This document shows, one piece after another, positions 34,961 to 44,354 of a DNA stretch of 64,000 nt (position 1 is its first letter; each line of letters opens with the position of its first letter). Source of the DNA: JAEUKH01 sp964447205. Its GTDB lineage: Bacteria > Myxococcota_A > Polyangia > Polyangiales > Ga0077539. The notes under the pieces were generated by a model, which saw nothing but the letters and a program-made list of their open reading frames with translations, made no database searches and was not told where the DNA came from. The stretch covers positions 1-64,000 of the forward strand of contig CAYUSB010000039.1 of the NCBI GenBank assembly GCA_964447205.1. The letters run 5' to 3'. Made by a program: the position numbers and the translations under genes.

Positions 34961-35482
34961 TCAACGGGGCGGACGATCGCGGCGGGCGGTGCCCCACCGG
35001 GCGGCCCCATACCCCACCGCCATCGCAAACGGAACCACCGCCAGCAGGGCCCCCATGCGCCCCGCCACGGCCCAGAAGAGCAGGGACGTGGTGAGACCCG
35101 AGAGGGTCCCGTGGCGGGCCGTGGTGCCCCGTCCGAAGCGCCCCACGAACCATCCCCCCAGGGCCACCGAGGCCAGGAGGGCCCCGAGGGGGACCATCCC
35201 TGCCAGCATCTCGGCCCCGCGGGCCGCCAGGGGTTGGGCCGCCCGCACCGCAGCGATGGAGATCGGGGTCGGGGCCAGGCCATAGGTCGCCGCGTAGATG
35301 CGTATCGACACCGCGGCCGCGGCCGAGGCCAGGAGGGCGAAACACACGACGCTCACGGTCGTCCCGAGCGGGACCCAATGCCACGGCGGCCGGGCCTCTT
35401 CGCCCTCGGCGGGCGCTGCGGAGGGGGTGGGGGGCGGGGCGGGGGCGTTGAGGACGGGGAGATGTCGCCGGGGGGAGGCCAT
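34961..35482 (-). CDS. Hypothetical membrane protein
   Basis: 173 residues. A Pro/Ala-rich cytoplasmic-type N-terminus (about 35 residues) precedes three or four hydrophobic segments (V-S-V-V-C-F-A-L-L-A-S-A, M-V-P-L-G-A-L-L-A-S-V-A-L-G, L-L-A-V-V-P-F-A-M-A). The C-terminus is basic. No family recognised. It lies upstream of the helicase on the same strand, with a 29-base gap. Confidence 0.65.
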   Translation of the reverse strand: MASPRRHLPVLNAPAPPPTPSAAPAEGEEARPPWHWVPLGTTVSVVCFALLASAAAAVSIRIYAATYGLAPTPISIAAVRAAQPLAARGAEMLAGMVPLGALLASVALGGWFVGRFGRGTTARHGTLSGLTTSLLFWAVAGRMGALLAVVPFAMAVGYGAARWGTARRDRPPR

Positions 35483-35528
35483 CGAGCTCTTGCATGCGGG
35501 TCGACGGCCCTGGCGTCAAGGCAGGGGA

Positions 35529-36677
35529 CTACGCCGCCTCGGTCTCCCACAGCGACGCCCGGAGGTGCTCGGCGAGCCGCAGGGCGGCGTCGCAGGCGGG
35601 CATCCCGGTCTCGCGCACGAGGACCGCGTCGACGGGGGTGGCGAGTTCGACGCAGAGGGCCTCGACGGCGGCGTCGCGGGCGGCCTCGACCCGAGCCTGG
35701 GCCGTAGGCGACAGAAGCGGGGTGATCCAGGCGGCGACGGCCCAGGCGAGCTCGGCGTGGCGGGTCTCGTCTTCGGCGATGGCGTCCATGGCCCGGGCCA
35801 CGACCGGGTCTTCGGCGTGGAGGCCCTGCCACGAGGCCACCAGGGCCCCGAAGGTCTCGCGGACGCAGCCCTCGACGGCGTTCTCCAGGGCCACGGCTTC
35901 GAGGGGGCGCACGGGGCCTACGGCGATGTCGTCGAGGCGCACGGAGGCCCCACCCCGACGGGCCAGGGCCGCGGTCATCCGGGTGTGGCGACGCTCGTCC
36001 TCGACGGCGGCCTCGGCGGCCTCGACCAGTCCGGCCGGGGCCCCGTGAGCCCGCAGCTCCGCCGCGAGCCGCTCGAACGCCGGAACCGACGCCCACTCCA
36101 GGGCCGCGGCCTCGGCGAAGTACACCCCCGTGGGGCTCCCTCGGCCCACCACCTCGGCGCGGGAGTACCCTTCGGGGCGACGTCCGATGGCGCAGAAGGT
36201 ACAACGCACCCGCACCGCCCCTCCGGTCTCCCGCTGCCCGTTGCAGAAACCCCCGATGGGCCCCCCCTGGGTCTCGGGGCAGAGGGTGCGACACTGCGCG
36301 CTCGTAAACGAGAGGTTGTCGCTGGTACCCGCGTCGTATTCGAAGCCCGGCGGCAGTCCGCAAGGGTACAGGGCCTCGGCCTGACAGGTGTTGGCGTTGA
36401 CGACGACCCGCTCGCAGCCCGTGTCCACGGGGGGGTTGCCCGTGTCCACGGGGGGGTTGCCCGTGTCCACGGGGGGGTTGCCCGCATCCACGGGGGGGTT
36501 GCCCGCATCCACGGGGGGGTTGCCCGTGTCCGTCACGACGCCCGTGTCAGCCGGGCCGGCGTCGGTGTCGGGGGGAGCCACCGTGGTGCTCCCGCAGGCG
36601 GCCAGGAGGGTGGCGCTGGCGGTCATCGTCAGGGCCTGACGAAAGAGGTCCCGCAGCCGCTGTGTATCGTGGGTCAT
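35529..36677 (-). CDS. Ferritin-like diiron lipoprotein, second copy
   Basis: 382 residues. The ATG at 36677 has a GGAGGAG ribosome-binding site and gives a signal ending L-L-A-A-C (Cys28). Upstream readings would lack a signal. An N-P-P-V-D-(T/A)-G repeat linker and a short Cys-containing region follow. The ferritin-like domain carries E-R-L-A-A-E-L, E-D-E-R-R-H, G-C-V-R-E-T-F and E-D-E-T-R-H-A-E-L-A-W, again the E, ExxH, E, ExxH ligand order. It resembles the gene at 18796-19980 over the helical domain, but the Cys-rich segment is smaller. It is transcribed away from the FAD oxidase gene. Confidence 0.85.
   Translation of the reverse strand: MTHDTQRLRDLFRQALTMTASATLLAACGSTTVAPPDTDAGPADTGVVTDTGNPPVDAGNPPVDAGNPPVDTGNPPVDTGNPPVDTGCERVVVNANTCQAEALYPCGLPPGFEYDAGTSDNLSFTSAQCRTLCPETQGGPIGGFCNGQRETGGAVRVRCTFCAIGRRPEGYSRAEVVGRGSPTGVYFAEAAALEWASVPAFERLAAELRAHGAPAGLVEAAEAAVEDERRHTRMTAALARRGGASVRLDDIAVGPVRPLEAVALENAVEGCVRETFGALVASWQGLHAEDPVVARAMDAIAEDETRHAELAWAVAAWITPLLSPTAQARVEAARDAAVEALCVELATPVDAVLVRETGMPACDAALRLAEHLRASLWETEAA
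36421..36525 (-). repeat. 21-bp tandem repeat, five units
   Basis: Five units of 21 bp (core ccacgggggggttgccc on the + strand) encode N-P-P-V-D-T-G or N-P-P-V-D-A-G in the lipoprotein linker. Units differ only at the Thr/Ala codon. A sixth partial unit follows. There are no spacers, so it is not a CRISPR array. Confidence 0.95.
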
Positions 36678-36895
36678 GTCTCGACGCTCCTCCCCCGTCC
36701 ACGTCGTACGCGGCCGAGGCGAAGTACGCTGATAGCAAGGTCGATGCCGCCGCGGCAAATACGCGCAGAACACGAGAATGGGCTCCGACGGCTGTGCCAC
36801 CCTGGGTCAGGGGCCCCGACCGCCCGGTTGTGCTTGCCCGGGGCTGGGCTTTGCCGCAACGCTCCGGGGGGACTCCCTGGAGCCCGAAGCCCCCA

Positions 36896-38911
36896 ATGAC
36901 CGACGCCCTCACCCGCGACCTCGTGCATCTGCTCGGACGCGACGCTGTCTCGTGCGACGACGCCGACCGCAGCGCCTACGCCCACGATCTGTGGCCGCGG
37001 CAGCTCCTGGCCACGCGCGGGGGGCTCCCCCGTCCGGAGGGTCCGCGGGCGGTGGTGTGGCCCCGGAGCGTCGAACAGCTCTCGGCCCTCGTGACCGTGG
37101 CCCAGACCCATGGGTTGGGGCTTCTGCCCTTCGGGGCGGGGTCGGGGGTGGTCGGGGCCACCTCGGCCGATCGGGACACGGTGTCGGTCGACCTCAAGCG
37201 CCTCCCGCGGGTGCGCTCTCTCGACCGCGATGCGGGGACCCTCACCGTCGACGTGGGGGCCCTCGGCGAGCACCTCGAGACCTGGCTCCAGCGGCAGGGG
37301 GTCACGCTCGGGCACTTCCCTTCGAGCATCTATTGCAGCACCGTCGGGGGCTGGGTGGCCACCCGCGGGGCGGGGCAGTGCTCGGGGCGCTACGGCAAGA
37401 TCGAGGACATGGTCGTCGGGGTGGACGGGGTCCTCGCGACGGGGGAGGCGTTCGCGGCGGGGGTTCCAAGGGTGGGGGAGGTGGATACGCGGGCGTTGAT
37501 GGTGGGGAGCGAGGGGACCTTTGGTTTTCTCACCCAGGCCACCCTCCGGGTGTGGCCCCGGCCTACGTCCTTTCAGGGCCTCGCGTACACCTTCCACTCC
37601 CTGCACGAGGCCTGGACTGCCATGCGGGGCCTGTACCAATCGGGCCTTCGCCCCGCGGTCACCCGGCTCTATGACCCCTTCGACACCTACGTCTTCCTCC
37701 AGGGCCACGACAAACCCGCCCCGGTTCGGCCCCCCAGGGCCCAGGTGCCCAGGACCCCGAGCACCCTCGCCGAGTCCGTGCTCCGTTGGGCCCTCGACCG
37801 CCCCAAGCCCCTCAACGCCCTGCTCGACCTCGCCACCGAACACGTCTACACCCGCTCCCTCCTCATCGTGGGCTTCGAGGTCACCGACCACGACGACCCC
37901 GAAGCCCTCCTCGCCGCGGCCCGTCGGGTGTGCTCCGCCGCGGGAGGACGCGACGAGGGCGAAGGCCCGGCCCGACGGTGGCTCTCTCGCCGCCACGCCG
38001 TGAGCTACCGCCAGCCCCCCACCTACGCCCGAGGGCTGTGGGTCGACACCATGGAGGTCGCGGCCCCGTGGTCGCGCCTGGAGGCCCTGCACGCGGGCGT
38101 TCGAGAGGCCCTCGGGCACGGGGGCTTCGTCATGGCCCACTTCAGCCACGCCTACCCCGACGGGTGCTCGATCTATTTTACATTCGCCGGGGCCTCTCCC
38201 ACCGACGCCGCGGCCCTCGACACGTACGACGCCACCTGGCGCCGGGCCCTCGCCGCCGCCCACGCCGCGGGCGGGACCGTGGCCCATCACCACGGGGTGG
38301 GGCGCTCCAAACGCGGGGCCATGGGCCTGGAGTGGGCGGCCGGGGTCGAGCTCCTCGAAGCCCTGCGCCACGGGGCCGACCCCAAGGGGGTGATGCTGCG
38401 GGGGGCCTTGGTTCCGGGGCGGGACGAGGCCGTGGGGGGGCGAGAGGCCCCGGCGACGACGCCCGTGGTCGACCCGATGTCGCGCACCCTGACCGCGCCC
38501 GTGGGGGCCCTGTGCTCCACGGTGCAGACCGCGGCCGCAGGGGCAGGGCTCCGCTTCGACCCCGCAGGGCACAGCACCCTGCACGACTGGCTGCGGGCCC
38601 AGACCGACCTGTCCACCCGTCGCGACGACCCGGCCGACCACCACGTGGCCGGATGGCAGGGACGCCTCCCCGGGGGAGCCCCCATGGGGTGGTTGCCCTG
38701 CCCGCGGCGTTCGGCCGGGCCCGACGTGTTGCCCCTGCTCGTGCACGACCCGCGGTTCGGGTCGCTCGATACGGTCACCCTGCGGCTCTACGGGGCCGAC
38801 GAGCCCGCCCCGGCCTATGTGGCCCCCGTGACGGCCCCCCGGGAGGGCCACAGCCCCAGCCTCGACGCGTGGATCGACCGGGCCGCCGAGAGCCTGAGCC
38901 GCCCGGGATGA
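36896..38911 (+). CDS. FAD-linked oxidase, alkyl-dihydroxyacetonephosphate-synthase-like
   Basis: 671 residues from the ATG at 36896. The PCMH-type FAD domain has P-F-G-A-G-S-G-V-V-G-A and Y-C-S-T-V-G-G-W-V-A-T-R-G-A-G-Q-C-S-G-R-Y-G. Later, H-H-H-G-V-G-R-S-K-R is the His triplet typical of alkyl-DHAP synthases and related VAO-family oxidases. The C-terminal 130 residues extend beyond the usual end. In ether-lipid synthesis the enzyme swaps acyl for alkyl on DHAP; myxobacteria make ether lipids, but the substrate here is unproven. The start overlaps nothing and the stop is shared with the next gene (ATGA). Confidence 0.8.
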   Translation: MTDALTRDLVHLLGRDAVSCDDADRSAYAHDLWPRQLLATRGGLPRPEGPRAVVWPRSVEQLSALVTVAQTHGLGLLPFGAGSGVVGATSADRDTVSVDLKRLPRVRSLDRDAGTLTVDVGALGEHLETWLQRQGVTLGHFPSSIYCSTVGGWVATRGAGQCSGRYGKIEDMVVGVDGVLATGEAFAAGVPRVGEVDTRALMVGSEGTFGFLTQATLRVWPRPTSFQGLAYTFHSLHEAWTAMRGLYQSGLRPAVTRLYDPFDTYVFLQGHDKPAPVRPPRAQVPRTPSTLAESVLRWALDRPKPLNALLDLATEHVYTRSLLIVGFEVTDHDDPEALLAAARRVCSAAGGRDEGEGPARRWLSRRHAVSYRQPPTYARGLWVDTMEVAAPWSRLEALHAGVREALGHGGFVMAHFSHAYPDGCSIYFTFAGASPTDAAALDTYDATWRRALAAAHAAGGTVAHHHGVGRSKRGAMGLEWAAGVELLEALRHGADPKGVMLRGALVPGRDEAVGGREAPATTPVVDPMSRTLTAPVGALCSTVQTAAAGAGLRFDPAGHSTLHDWLRAQTDLSTRRDDPADHHVAGWQGRLPGGAPMGWLPCPRRSAGPDVLPLLVHDPRFGSLDTVTLRLYGADEPAPAYVAPVTAPREGHSPSLDAWIDRAAESLSRPG

Positions 38912-39747
38912 GCTTCCGCCTGGAGAGGCCCGCGGGACGGGGAGGGGCCGTGGTGGTGGAGGTTCCGCATGCGGGGCTGCGGCTGCCTGCGGAGGCCCTG
39001 GAGACCCTCCAGGTCGACGCCCGCACCGTCTTACGCGACGCCGACGCCTACGTCGATCAGCTCTTCGCCCAGGCCCCGCGGGCCGGGGCTACCCTCCTGG
39101 CGGCGGAGTGTTCCCGCTACGTGGTCGACCTCAACCGCCGCCCCGACGACGTCGACGGGGCCTCCGTCGAGGGGTTGGGCTCGGCCCGGGGGTGGTTCCC
39201 TCGCGGGGTCGTCTGGCGCGAGACCTCAGGCGGAACCCCCGCCCTGCGTCGTCGGCTCACCCAGGCCGAGTTCGACCGCCGCCTCGCTGACTACTACGCC
39301 CCCTACCACGCCGCCCTCGCGGCCGAGCTCGAGGCCCTGCACCGCCGCCAGGGAAGGGCCCTCCTCCTGGCCGCCCACTCCATGCCCTCGACCGACAGGG
39401 TCCCCGGAACCTCTCCCCCTTCCCCTCCCCGCCGCCGGGCCGACATCGTCCCCGGAACCCGCGGACGCTCCACCGCCCACCCCGCCCTCATCGACGCCGT
39501 CGAGCAGCACTTCCGGGCCGCGGGCCTGTCCGTCCGCCACGACGACCCCTACCGGGGCGGGGCCACCACGGCCCTGTGGGGCCGGCCCGCGGAAGGCTTC
39601 CACGCCCTCCAGCTCGAGCTCAACCGGGCCCTCTACATGGACGAGGCCACCGGGGCCCCCCGCCCCGACGGGATGGTCTTCCTCACCGGCCTCTGCACCC
39701 AACTCGTCGTGCGCCTGACCGAGCTTCTCGACGGCCTGCGGGTCTGA
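38908..39747 (+). CDS. N-formylglutamate amidohydrolase family protein
   Basis: 279 residues from the ATG in the ATGA overlap. V-E-V-P-H-A-G near the start, D-A-D-A-Y-V-D-Q-L-F and Y-V-V-D-L-N-R-R-P-D-D carry metal and substrate residues. L-A-A-H-S-M-P-S and H-P-A-L-I-D are further family marks. Members cleave N-formylglutamate in histidine breakdown or act on other N-acyl amino acids. Coupling to an FAD oxidase rather than hut genes suggests a non-histidine role. Confidence 0.85.
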   Translation: MSFRLERPAGRGGAVVVEVPHAGLRLPAEALETLQVDARTVLRDADAYVDQLFAQAPRAGATLLAAECSRYVVDLNRRPDDVDGASVEGLGSARGWFPRGVVWRETSGGTPALRRRLTQAEFDRRLADYYAPYHAALAAELEALHRRQGRALLLAAHSMPSTDRVPGTSPPSPPRRRADIVPGTRGRSTAHPALIDAVEQHFRAAGLSVRHDDPYRGGATTALWGRPAEGFHALQLELNRALYMDEATGAPRPDGMVFLTGLCTQLVVRLTELLDGLRV

Positions 39748-39763
39748 TCCCCCGGCGCTCCCC

Positions 39764-40090
39764 TCAGCGCACGATCGACGACTCGCTCGCGGGCGTCTGC
39801 ACCCGGCGCACCTCGAGGCGGTACCGGCTGTTGGTGGTCTGCAGGTAGTACACCTCCTGCCCTGCCACGCGGAGGATACGCCGCACCGGGGTCGTCACGT
39901 ACTCGTGCAGCCCGTCGGGAAATTCGATGACCACCACAGCACCGCGCCGAGGTGCTCGCACGAGGCGACCCACCACCGGACGCCCTGGCTTCGGGCCTAA
40001 TTTGCGGAGCACCACCTCCACGATCACGACCCTAGCACGAGACTCCGACCGCGCGAACGCCTCCCCTCGCTGTGCCCCCCCAAAGTGCAT
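39764..40090 (-). CDS. Small conserved-looking protein, unknown
   Basis: Up to 108 residues. A GTG start at 40027 (87 residues) gives a more compact protein and may be the real one. It is beta-rich, with K-P-G-R-P-V-V-G-R-L-V-R and I-E-F-P-D-G-L-H-E-Y-V-T-T-P-V, possibly a small barrel. There is no signal or membrane segment. No family recognised. It is convergent with the amidohydrolase gene. Confidence 0.55.
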   Translation of the reverse strand: MHFGGAQRGEAFARSESRARVVIVEVVLRKLGPKPGRPVVGRLVRAPRRGAVVVIEFPDGLHEYVTTPVRRILRVAGQEVYYLQTTNSRYRLEVRRVQTPASESSIVR

Positions 40091-40233
40091 CGGCCCCTGC
40101 GCGATCGCAGGGCATTGAAGAAAATCGCCCTCGTGCAGATGACTTCAGCGCCCATCGGCCCTTGACAGAAGCGCGACGAGCGCATCGTGCCTCGCGGAGA
40201 GCTCCGGCGGGTGTATGACCTCGGGCTCGCTCC

Positions 40234-42831
40234 ATGGCCCTCCCGCGCGCTGCCCCGCCGCCCCCCGCCCGCGGCCTCTCCGCTCCCCGCCGCCGCCGCC
40301 CTCCGCCCCGGGTCGCGGGCGAGGCCATACACACGAGCTCCCACGCCGCCGCCGTGGCCCGCAGCCTCGCCTGGCTCGCCGCCCAGGGTCGACGCCCCAC
40401 GGCCGTGCAGGCCGCCGTCTTCGAGGCCCTCGCCGCGCGGGCCCCGCTCCTGGTGGTGGCCCCCACGGGCAGCGGAAAAACCGCCGCCGTGATGCTCCCG
40501 TTGCTCAGCAACCTCGCCGCCGGGCACGAGGCCCCGTCTGCCGCGGGAGGCACCCGGGTGCTCTATCTCACCCCCGTGCGGGCCCTCGCCGACGGGCACG
40601 GGGCCACCCTCGCGGCCATGGCCCGCGAACTCGACCCGCGGGTCACCGTGGCCGTACGCACCGGAGACACCAGCGGCCACGCCCGGGCCCGACTCAAGCG
40701 GTCGCCCCCCGATGTGCTCATCACCACCCCCGAGACCCTCGCGGTGATGCTCGCCACCGACACCCGCGAAGGGCTCGCAGGGGTGCGGGAGGTGGTGCTC
40801 GATGAGGTTCATCTGCTGGCGGAGGGCAAACGCGGCGCCCTCCTCGCGGCCACCCTGGCCACCCTCGACGCCTTCCTGCGGCAGCGGGGAGCGCCCCCCA
40901 CCCGACGCCTGGCCCTGTCCGCCACCGTGGCCGAGCCCGCCCGCCTCGCCGCCTGGGTCGCCCCCGACACCCGCGTCCTGGCCGTGCCCGAGGGCTCCCT
41001 CCCCGCGGCCCTCGACCTGACCGAACCCGCCCTGCCCGAGGCCTTCCCCCCCGGGGCCTGGACGTGGTGTACGGCCCTTCCCACCCTGGCCCGACGGATC
41101 CTCGCTGCCCGCGGGGCCACCCTGGTCTTCGTCGGCTCGCGGGGCAACGCCGAGGCGTGGTCCCTGGCCCTGCGCGACGTGCTCCCGGCCCGCCTCGGGG
41201 TGGCCTGCTACCACGGGTCGCTCTCGGCCGAAGCCCGGGCCTCCGTGGCCGCGGGCCTCGCCGACGGGAGCCTGCACGCCGTGGTGGCCACGAGCAGCCT
41301 GGAGGTGGGGGTCGACCTGCCCCGGGTCACCGACGTGCTCTGCCTGGGCTCTCCCCCGAGCGTCACCCGGCTCCTGCAGTCGGCCGGGCGCGCCGATCAC
41401 CGCCCCGGGACGGCCCCCCGGGCGAGCCTCCTGCCCCGCGGGGCGAGCGACCTCGTGCGCTGCGCCGCGGCCCTCCACGCGGCCCGCCGCGGCGAGCTCG
41501 AAGACCTCGACCTGCGCGCGGGCGACCTCGACGTGGCCATCCAGGCCGCCCTCGGACGCATCGCTCTGGGGCCCTGCACCCGCGACGAGGTGGCCCTGTC
41601 CCTGCGGGCGGCGTGGCCCTTCGCCGACCTCGACGACGGGCAGATCGACAGGGTTCTTGACTATCTCTCCACCGGCGGATCGGCCCTGCGGGCGTACCCC
41701 GAGATGGCCCGGGTCGCGTGCGTCGAGGGCCTGTGGCAGCTCAGCCACCCGCGGTCCCTGCGGCGTTACCTCCAGGGCATCGGGACCATCGTCAGCGAAC
41801 CCACCGTGGCCGTCCTGCGCGGGACCGCCGTAGTCGGCCAGCTCCAGGGACGCTACGCCGCCCTCCTCGAACCGGGCGACCGCTTCTCCCTCGGAGGACG
41901 CACCTGGCGGGTGGTGGGGCGGGTCACCGAGGGGCTCCAGGTGCGACCCGACAAGGCCGATCCGCGGGCGGTTCCGGTGTGGGACGGGTCGCGGGCGGCC
42001 CTGTCGCCGGTGGTGGCCGGGGCCGTAGAGGCCCTGTGGGGGAGGCTCGACGCCCTCGCCGACTCGGTCGAACCCTCCGCCCAGACCGAGGCCACCTCGG
42101 CGATTCTCGGGGCCGGTCCGCACAACACCGCCGCGGTCCTCGCGATGGTGCACGCCCAACGCCGACACAGCGCCCTGCCCGCCCCCGGGCGCTTCGTCGT
42201 GGAGTGCATCACCGACGGGGCCCGCCGGCATCTCGTGGCGTACACCTTCGCCGGAAGCCTCGCCAACGAGGTGATCGCCCGCGCGGTGGCCGTCCGGATG
42301 CGGGCCGAGACGGGCTCCGGGGCCGAGGTCTGCGCCCTCGACGAGGCCGCCTGCGTGACCTTCCCCGCCACGGTCTCGGTCGACCTCGCGCGGGTTCGGG
42401 CCTGGCTCTGCCCCGAGGGCCTCGCCGAGGCCCTGGCCGAGACCCTCGACGCGAGCGTCCTGGCCAGCGCGTACTTCCGCGAGGTGGCCCGGGTGTCGCA
42501 GCTCCTCCTCGGCGACGGCCGCAAAGGAGCCGTGACCCCGGGGCTCCTGCACGACGTCCTGCGACGCCACGACCCTGGGCACGTGCTCCTCGCGGCCCGC
42601 GATCACACCCTGTGGACGGCCCTCGACGGCCCCCGAGCCGAGGCCACCCTGCGGGTGCGAGCCCTTCAACCTCTTGGGTTGCATCACCTCCGCGGCCCCT
42701 CGGCCCTGTCGGTGGGCGTCCTGGCCTGGGCACGGCGCGACGGGGTGAGCCCGGCCGACCCCGAGAGGGCCCTGGCCGACGCGGCCCACGCCCTGTGGAA
42801 GCGGGCCCAGGGCCTCGAAGGGGCGGCGTGA
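40234..42831 (+). CDS. Lhr-core-type DEAD/H DNA helicase
   Basis: 865 residues, the length of the Lhr-core subgroup. Motif I is A-P-T-G-S-G-K-T, II is D-E-V-H, III is S-A-T, and motifs V-VI are T-S-S-L-E-V-G-V-D-L and Q-S-A-G-R-A-D-H-R. A winged-helix/Lhr-core region follows to the C-terminus. These are ATP-driven 3'-5' DNA/RNA-DNA helicases in repair. In many bacteria Lhr-core sits beside a metallophosphoesterase, a ligase and an exonuclease; only the phosphoesterase is here. The true start may be later than the ATG at 40234, since the first 30 residues are Pro/Arg-rich. A TTGACA at 40162 could be a -35 box. Confidence 0.88.
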   Translation: MALPRAAPPPPARGLSAPRRRRPPPRVAGEAIHTSSHAAAVARSLAWLAAQGRRPTAVQAAVFEALAARAPLLVVAPTGSGKTAAVMLPLLSNLAAGHEAPSAAGGTRVLYLTPVRALADGHGATLAAMARELDPRVTVAVRTGDTSGHARARLKRSPPDVLITTPETLAVMLATDTREGLAGVREVVLDEVHLLAEGKRGALLAATLATLDAFLRQRGAPPTRRLALSATVAEPARLAAWVAPDTRVLAVPEGSLPAALDLTEPALPEAFPPGAWTWCTALPTLARRILAARGATLVFVGSRGNAEAWSLALRDVLPARLGVACYHGSLSAEARASVAAGLADGSLHAVVATSSLEVGVDLPRVTDVLCLGSPPSVTRLLQSAGRADHRPGTAPRASLLPRGASDLVRCAAALHAARRGELEDLDLRAGDLDVAIQAALGRIALGPCTRDEVALSLRAAWPFADLDDGQIDRVLDYLSTGGSALRAYPEMARVACVEGLWQLSHPRSLRRYLQGIGTIVSEPTVAVLRGTAVVGQLQGRYAALLEPGDRFSLGGRTWRVVGRVTEGLQVRPDKADPRAVPVWDGSRAALSPVVAGAVEALWGRLDALADSVEPSAQTEATSAILGAGPHNTAAVLAMVHAQRRHSALPAPGRFVVECITDGARRHLVAYTFAGSLANEVIARAVAVRMRAETGSGAEVCALDEAACVTFPATVSVDLARVRAWLCPEGLAEALAETLDASVLASAYFREVARVSQLLLGDGRKGAVTPGLLHDVLRRHDPGHVLLAARDHTLWTALDGPRAEATLRVRALQPLGLHHLRGPSALSVGVLAWARRDGVSPADPERALADAAHALWKRAQGLEGAA

Positions 42832-43628
42832 TCGTCCTCGACGACGGGGTGACCCTGCTCGCCCCCGGAGGGGCCCACCTGCCCGCCCTGGAGGCCCTGG
42901 TGGTGGCTGATGTTCATGCGGGGTACGTGGTCGACCTGCAGCGTCGGGGGTACGGCCTTCCTGACGGCGACGACGCGGCCCTGCACGCCCGCCTCCGGGC
43001 CCTCCTCGACGCGGCCGACCCCGCCCATGTGGTGGTCGCGGGCGACCTCGTGCACGGCCCCGCCGCGGCCCATCCAAGGGCACATCCTCCTCCCCTCGAC
43101 CAGCTCCTCGACCTCCTCCGTGGTCGTCGGGTCACGGTGGTCCTCGGCAACCACGACCGGGCCGTGGCCCGGGCCCTCGAAGACCGCGGGGTCGAGGCCG
43201 TGACCGCCTGGACCCTCGGCCCCCACACGGTCGTGCACGGCGACGAAGACCCCACCGTGCTCCGGGAACGCCGGGCCGAAGCCCTGTCCCGCGGCGGACG
43301 CGTCGTAGTCGGGCACATCCACCCCGCCCTCAACCTCTCCGACGGGTTTGGAGCCCGAGGGCGGGCCCCTGCGTTTGTCTCGGCCCCGGGGCTCCTGGCC
43401 CTGCCCGCCCTGACCCCATTGGCCCGCGGGGCCAACCTGTACGACACGGAGTACGCCGCGGCCCTCACGGCCTGGGCCGACCCGGCCGAGCTTCAGGTGG
43501 CCGTGGTGGTGGGCCCGGAGGTGATCCACACGGGCAGCCTCGCCGCCCTGTGGACCCTGCGCGGGATCGGCCCCAAACGCGCACGCCCCGCGGCTGCACC
43601 GGCAGGGCGCAGGAGACGCGGGGCGTAA
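42828..43628 (+). CDS. Lhr-associated metallophosphoesterase
   Basis: 266 residues from a GTG in a GTGA overlap with the helicase stop. It has the calcineurin-like metal motifs D-V-H-A-G, G-D-L-V-H, G-N-H-D and G-H-I-H in the right order. It belongs with the MPE partner of Lhr-core helicases, thought to process DNA or nucleotide ends. The C-terminal tail is basic (P-K-R-A-R-P, then R-R-R-R) and may bind nucleic acid. Coupled translation supports a shared complex or pathway. Confidence 0.88.
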   Translation: MIVLDDGVTLLAPGGAHLPALEALVVADVHAGYVVDLQRRGYGLPDGDDAALHARLRALLDAADPAHVVVAGDLVHGPAAAHPRAHPPPLDQLLDLLRGRRVTVVLGNHDRAVARALEDRGVEAVTAWTLGPHTVVHGDEDPTVLRERRAEALSRGGRVVVGHIHPALNLSDGFGARGRAPAFVSAPGLLALPALTPLARGANLYDTEYAAALTAWADPAELQVAVVVGPEVIHTGSLAALWTLRGIGPKRARPAAAPAGRRRRGA

Positions 43629-43634
43629 CGGCGA

Positions 43635-43653
43635 ACCTCCCCGGAGAGGAGGT
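43635..43653. terminator. Hairpin between convergent genes
   Basis: acctcc at 43635-43640 pairs with ggaggt at 43648-43653 around a 7-base loop. It sits between the phosphoesterase stop and the rpmA stop, so it could serve both strands. There is no T-run, so efficiency is doubtful. Confidence 0.35.
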
Positions 43654-43658
43654 ACGAC

Positions 43659-43943
43659 TCAGTTGGCGGCGGCAGCGGCGGGGGCGGGCGTGGGCGACAC
43701 GACGCTCACACACTTCTTGCCGCGGCTGTTGCGGTGGAACTTCACCACCCCGTCGCCGAGGGCGAAGAGGGTGTAGTCCTTGCCGGTCCCGACGTTTTTG
43801 CCGGCGTGGAAGGTGCTGCCCACCTGCCGGATGATGATGCCTCCGGCGCGGATGCCCTCGCCGGCGTAGACCTTGACGCCGCGAAACTGGGCCTTGCTGT
43901 CCCGCCCGTTGCGCGTCGATCCCTGACCTTTTTTGTGTGCCAT
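43659..43943 (-). CDS. rpmA: Large ribosomal subunit protein bL27
   Basis: 94 residues. M-A-H-K-K-G-Q-G-S-T-R-N-G-R-D-S is the invariant N-terminus that reaches the peptidyl-transferase centre; it needs no leader removal as in Firmicutes. G-I-I-I-R-Q-V-G-S-T-F-H-A-G-K-N-V-G follows. The Ala/Pro-rich C-terminal tail is slightly longer than usual. It starts six bases after rplU. The usual downstream obg gene is absent. Confidence 0.97.
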   Translation of the reverse strand: MAHKKGQGSTRNGRDSKAQFRGVKVYAGEGIRAGGIIIRQVGSTFHAGKNVGTGKDYTLFALGDGVVKFHRNSRGKKCVSVVSPTPAPAAAAAN

Positions 43944-43949
43944 GGCGCT

Positions 43950-44258
43950 TCAGCCCTCGATGCTGTTGATCTGAATCTCGGTGAAGAGCTGCCGATGGCC
44001 CTTCTTGCGGCGGTAGTTCTTCCGGCGCTTGAGCTTGAAGACGATGATCTTCTTGGCCCGGTCGTGGGTCACGATCCTGGCCGACACGGTGGCCCCGGAC
44101 ACGAGGGGGGCCCCCACGCGGACGGTGTCTCCCCCGACCATGAGGACCTGGTCGAAGGTGATGGTGGAGCCCTTTTCGGCGGGGAGCTTCTCGACCCGGA
44201 GGATGTCTCCCGGGGAGACCCGGTACTGCTTCCCACCGGTTTTGATGACGGCGTACAT
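43950..44258 (-). CDS. rplU: Large ribosomal subunit protein bL21
   Basis: 102 residues. M-Y-A-V-I-K-T-G-G-K-Q-Y and, near the end, K-R-R-K-N-Y-R-R-K-K-G-H-R are the family signatures. It binds 23S rRNA during 50S assembly. It is first in the rplU-rpmA pair; the promoter is expected in the 96 bases to the upstream gene's stop at 44355. Confidence 0.97.
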   Translation of the reverse strand: MYAVIKTGGKQYRVSPGDILRVEKLPAEKGSTITFDQVLMVGGDTVRVGAPLVSGATVSARIVTHDRAKKIIVFKLKRRKNYRRKKGHRQLFTEIQINSIEG

Positions 44259-44354
44259 GATTGATGCCTCCAGGTTGTCTCGGCCCCGGCGGGGTGCTTC
44301 CCAACGGGCGCCGACGGAAGGGGCGCGGAAGCTACGCGATCCCCCCCGGGGCCG

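Noticed and set aside
36421..36525. Regular 21-bp repeat resembling a CRISPR array
   Set aside because: Units are contiguous without spacers and encode an in-frame lipoprotein linker.
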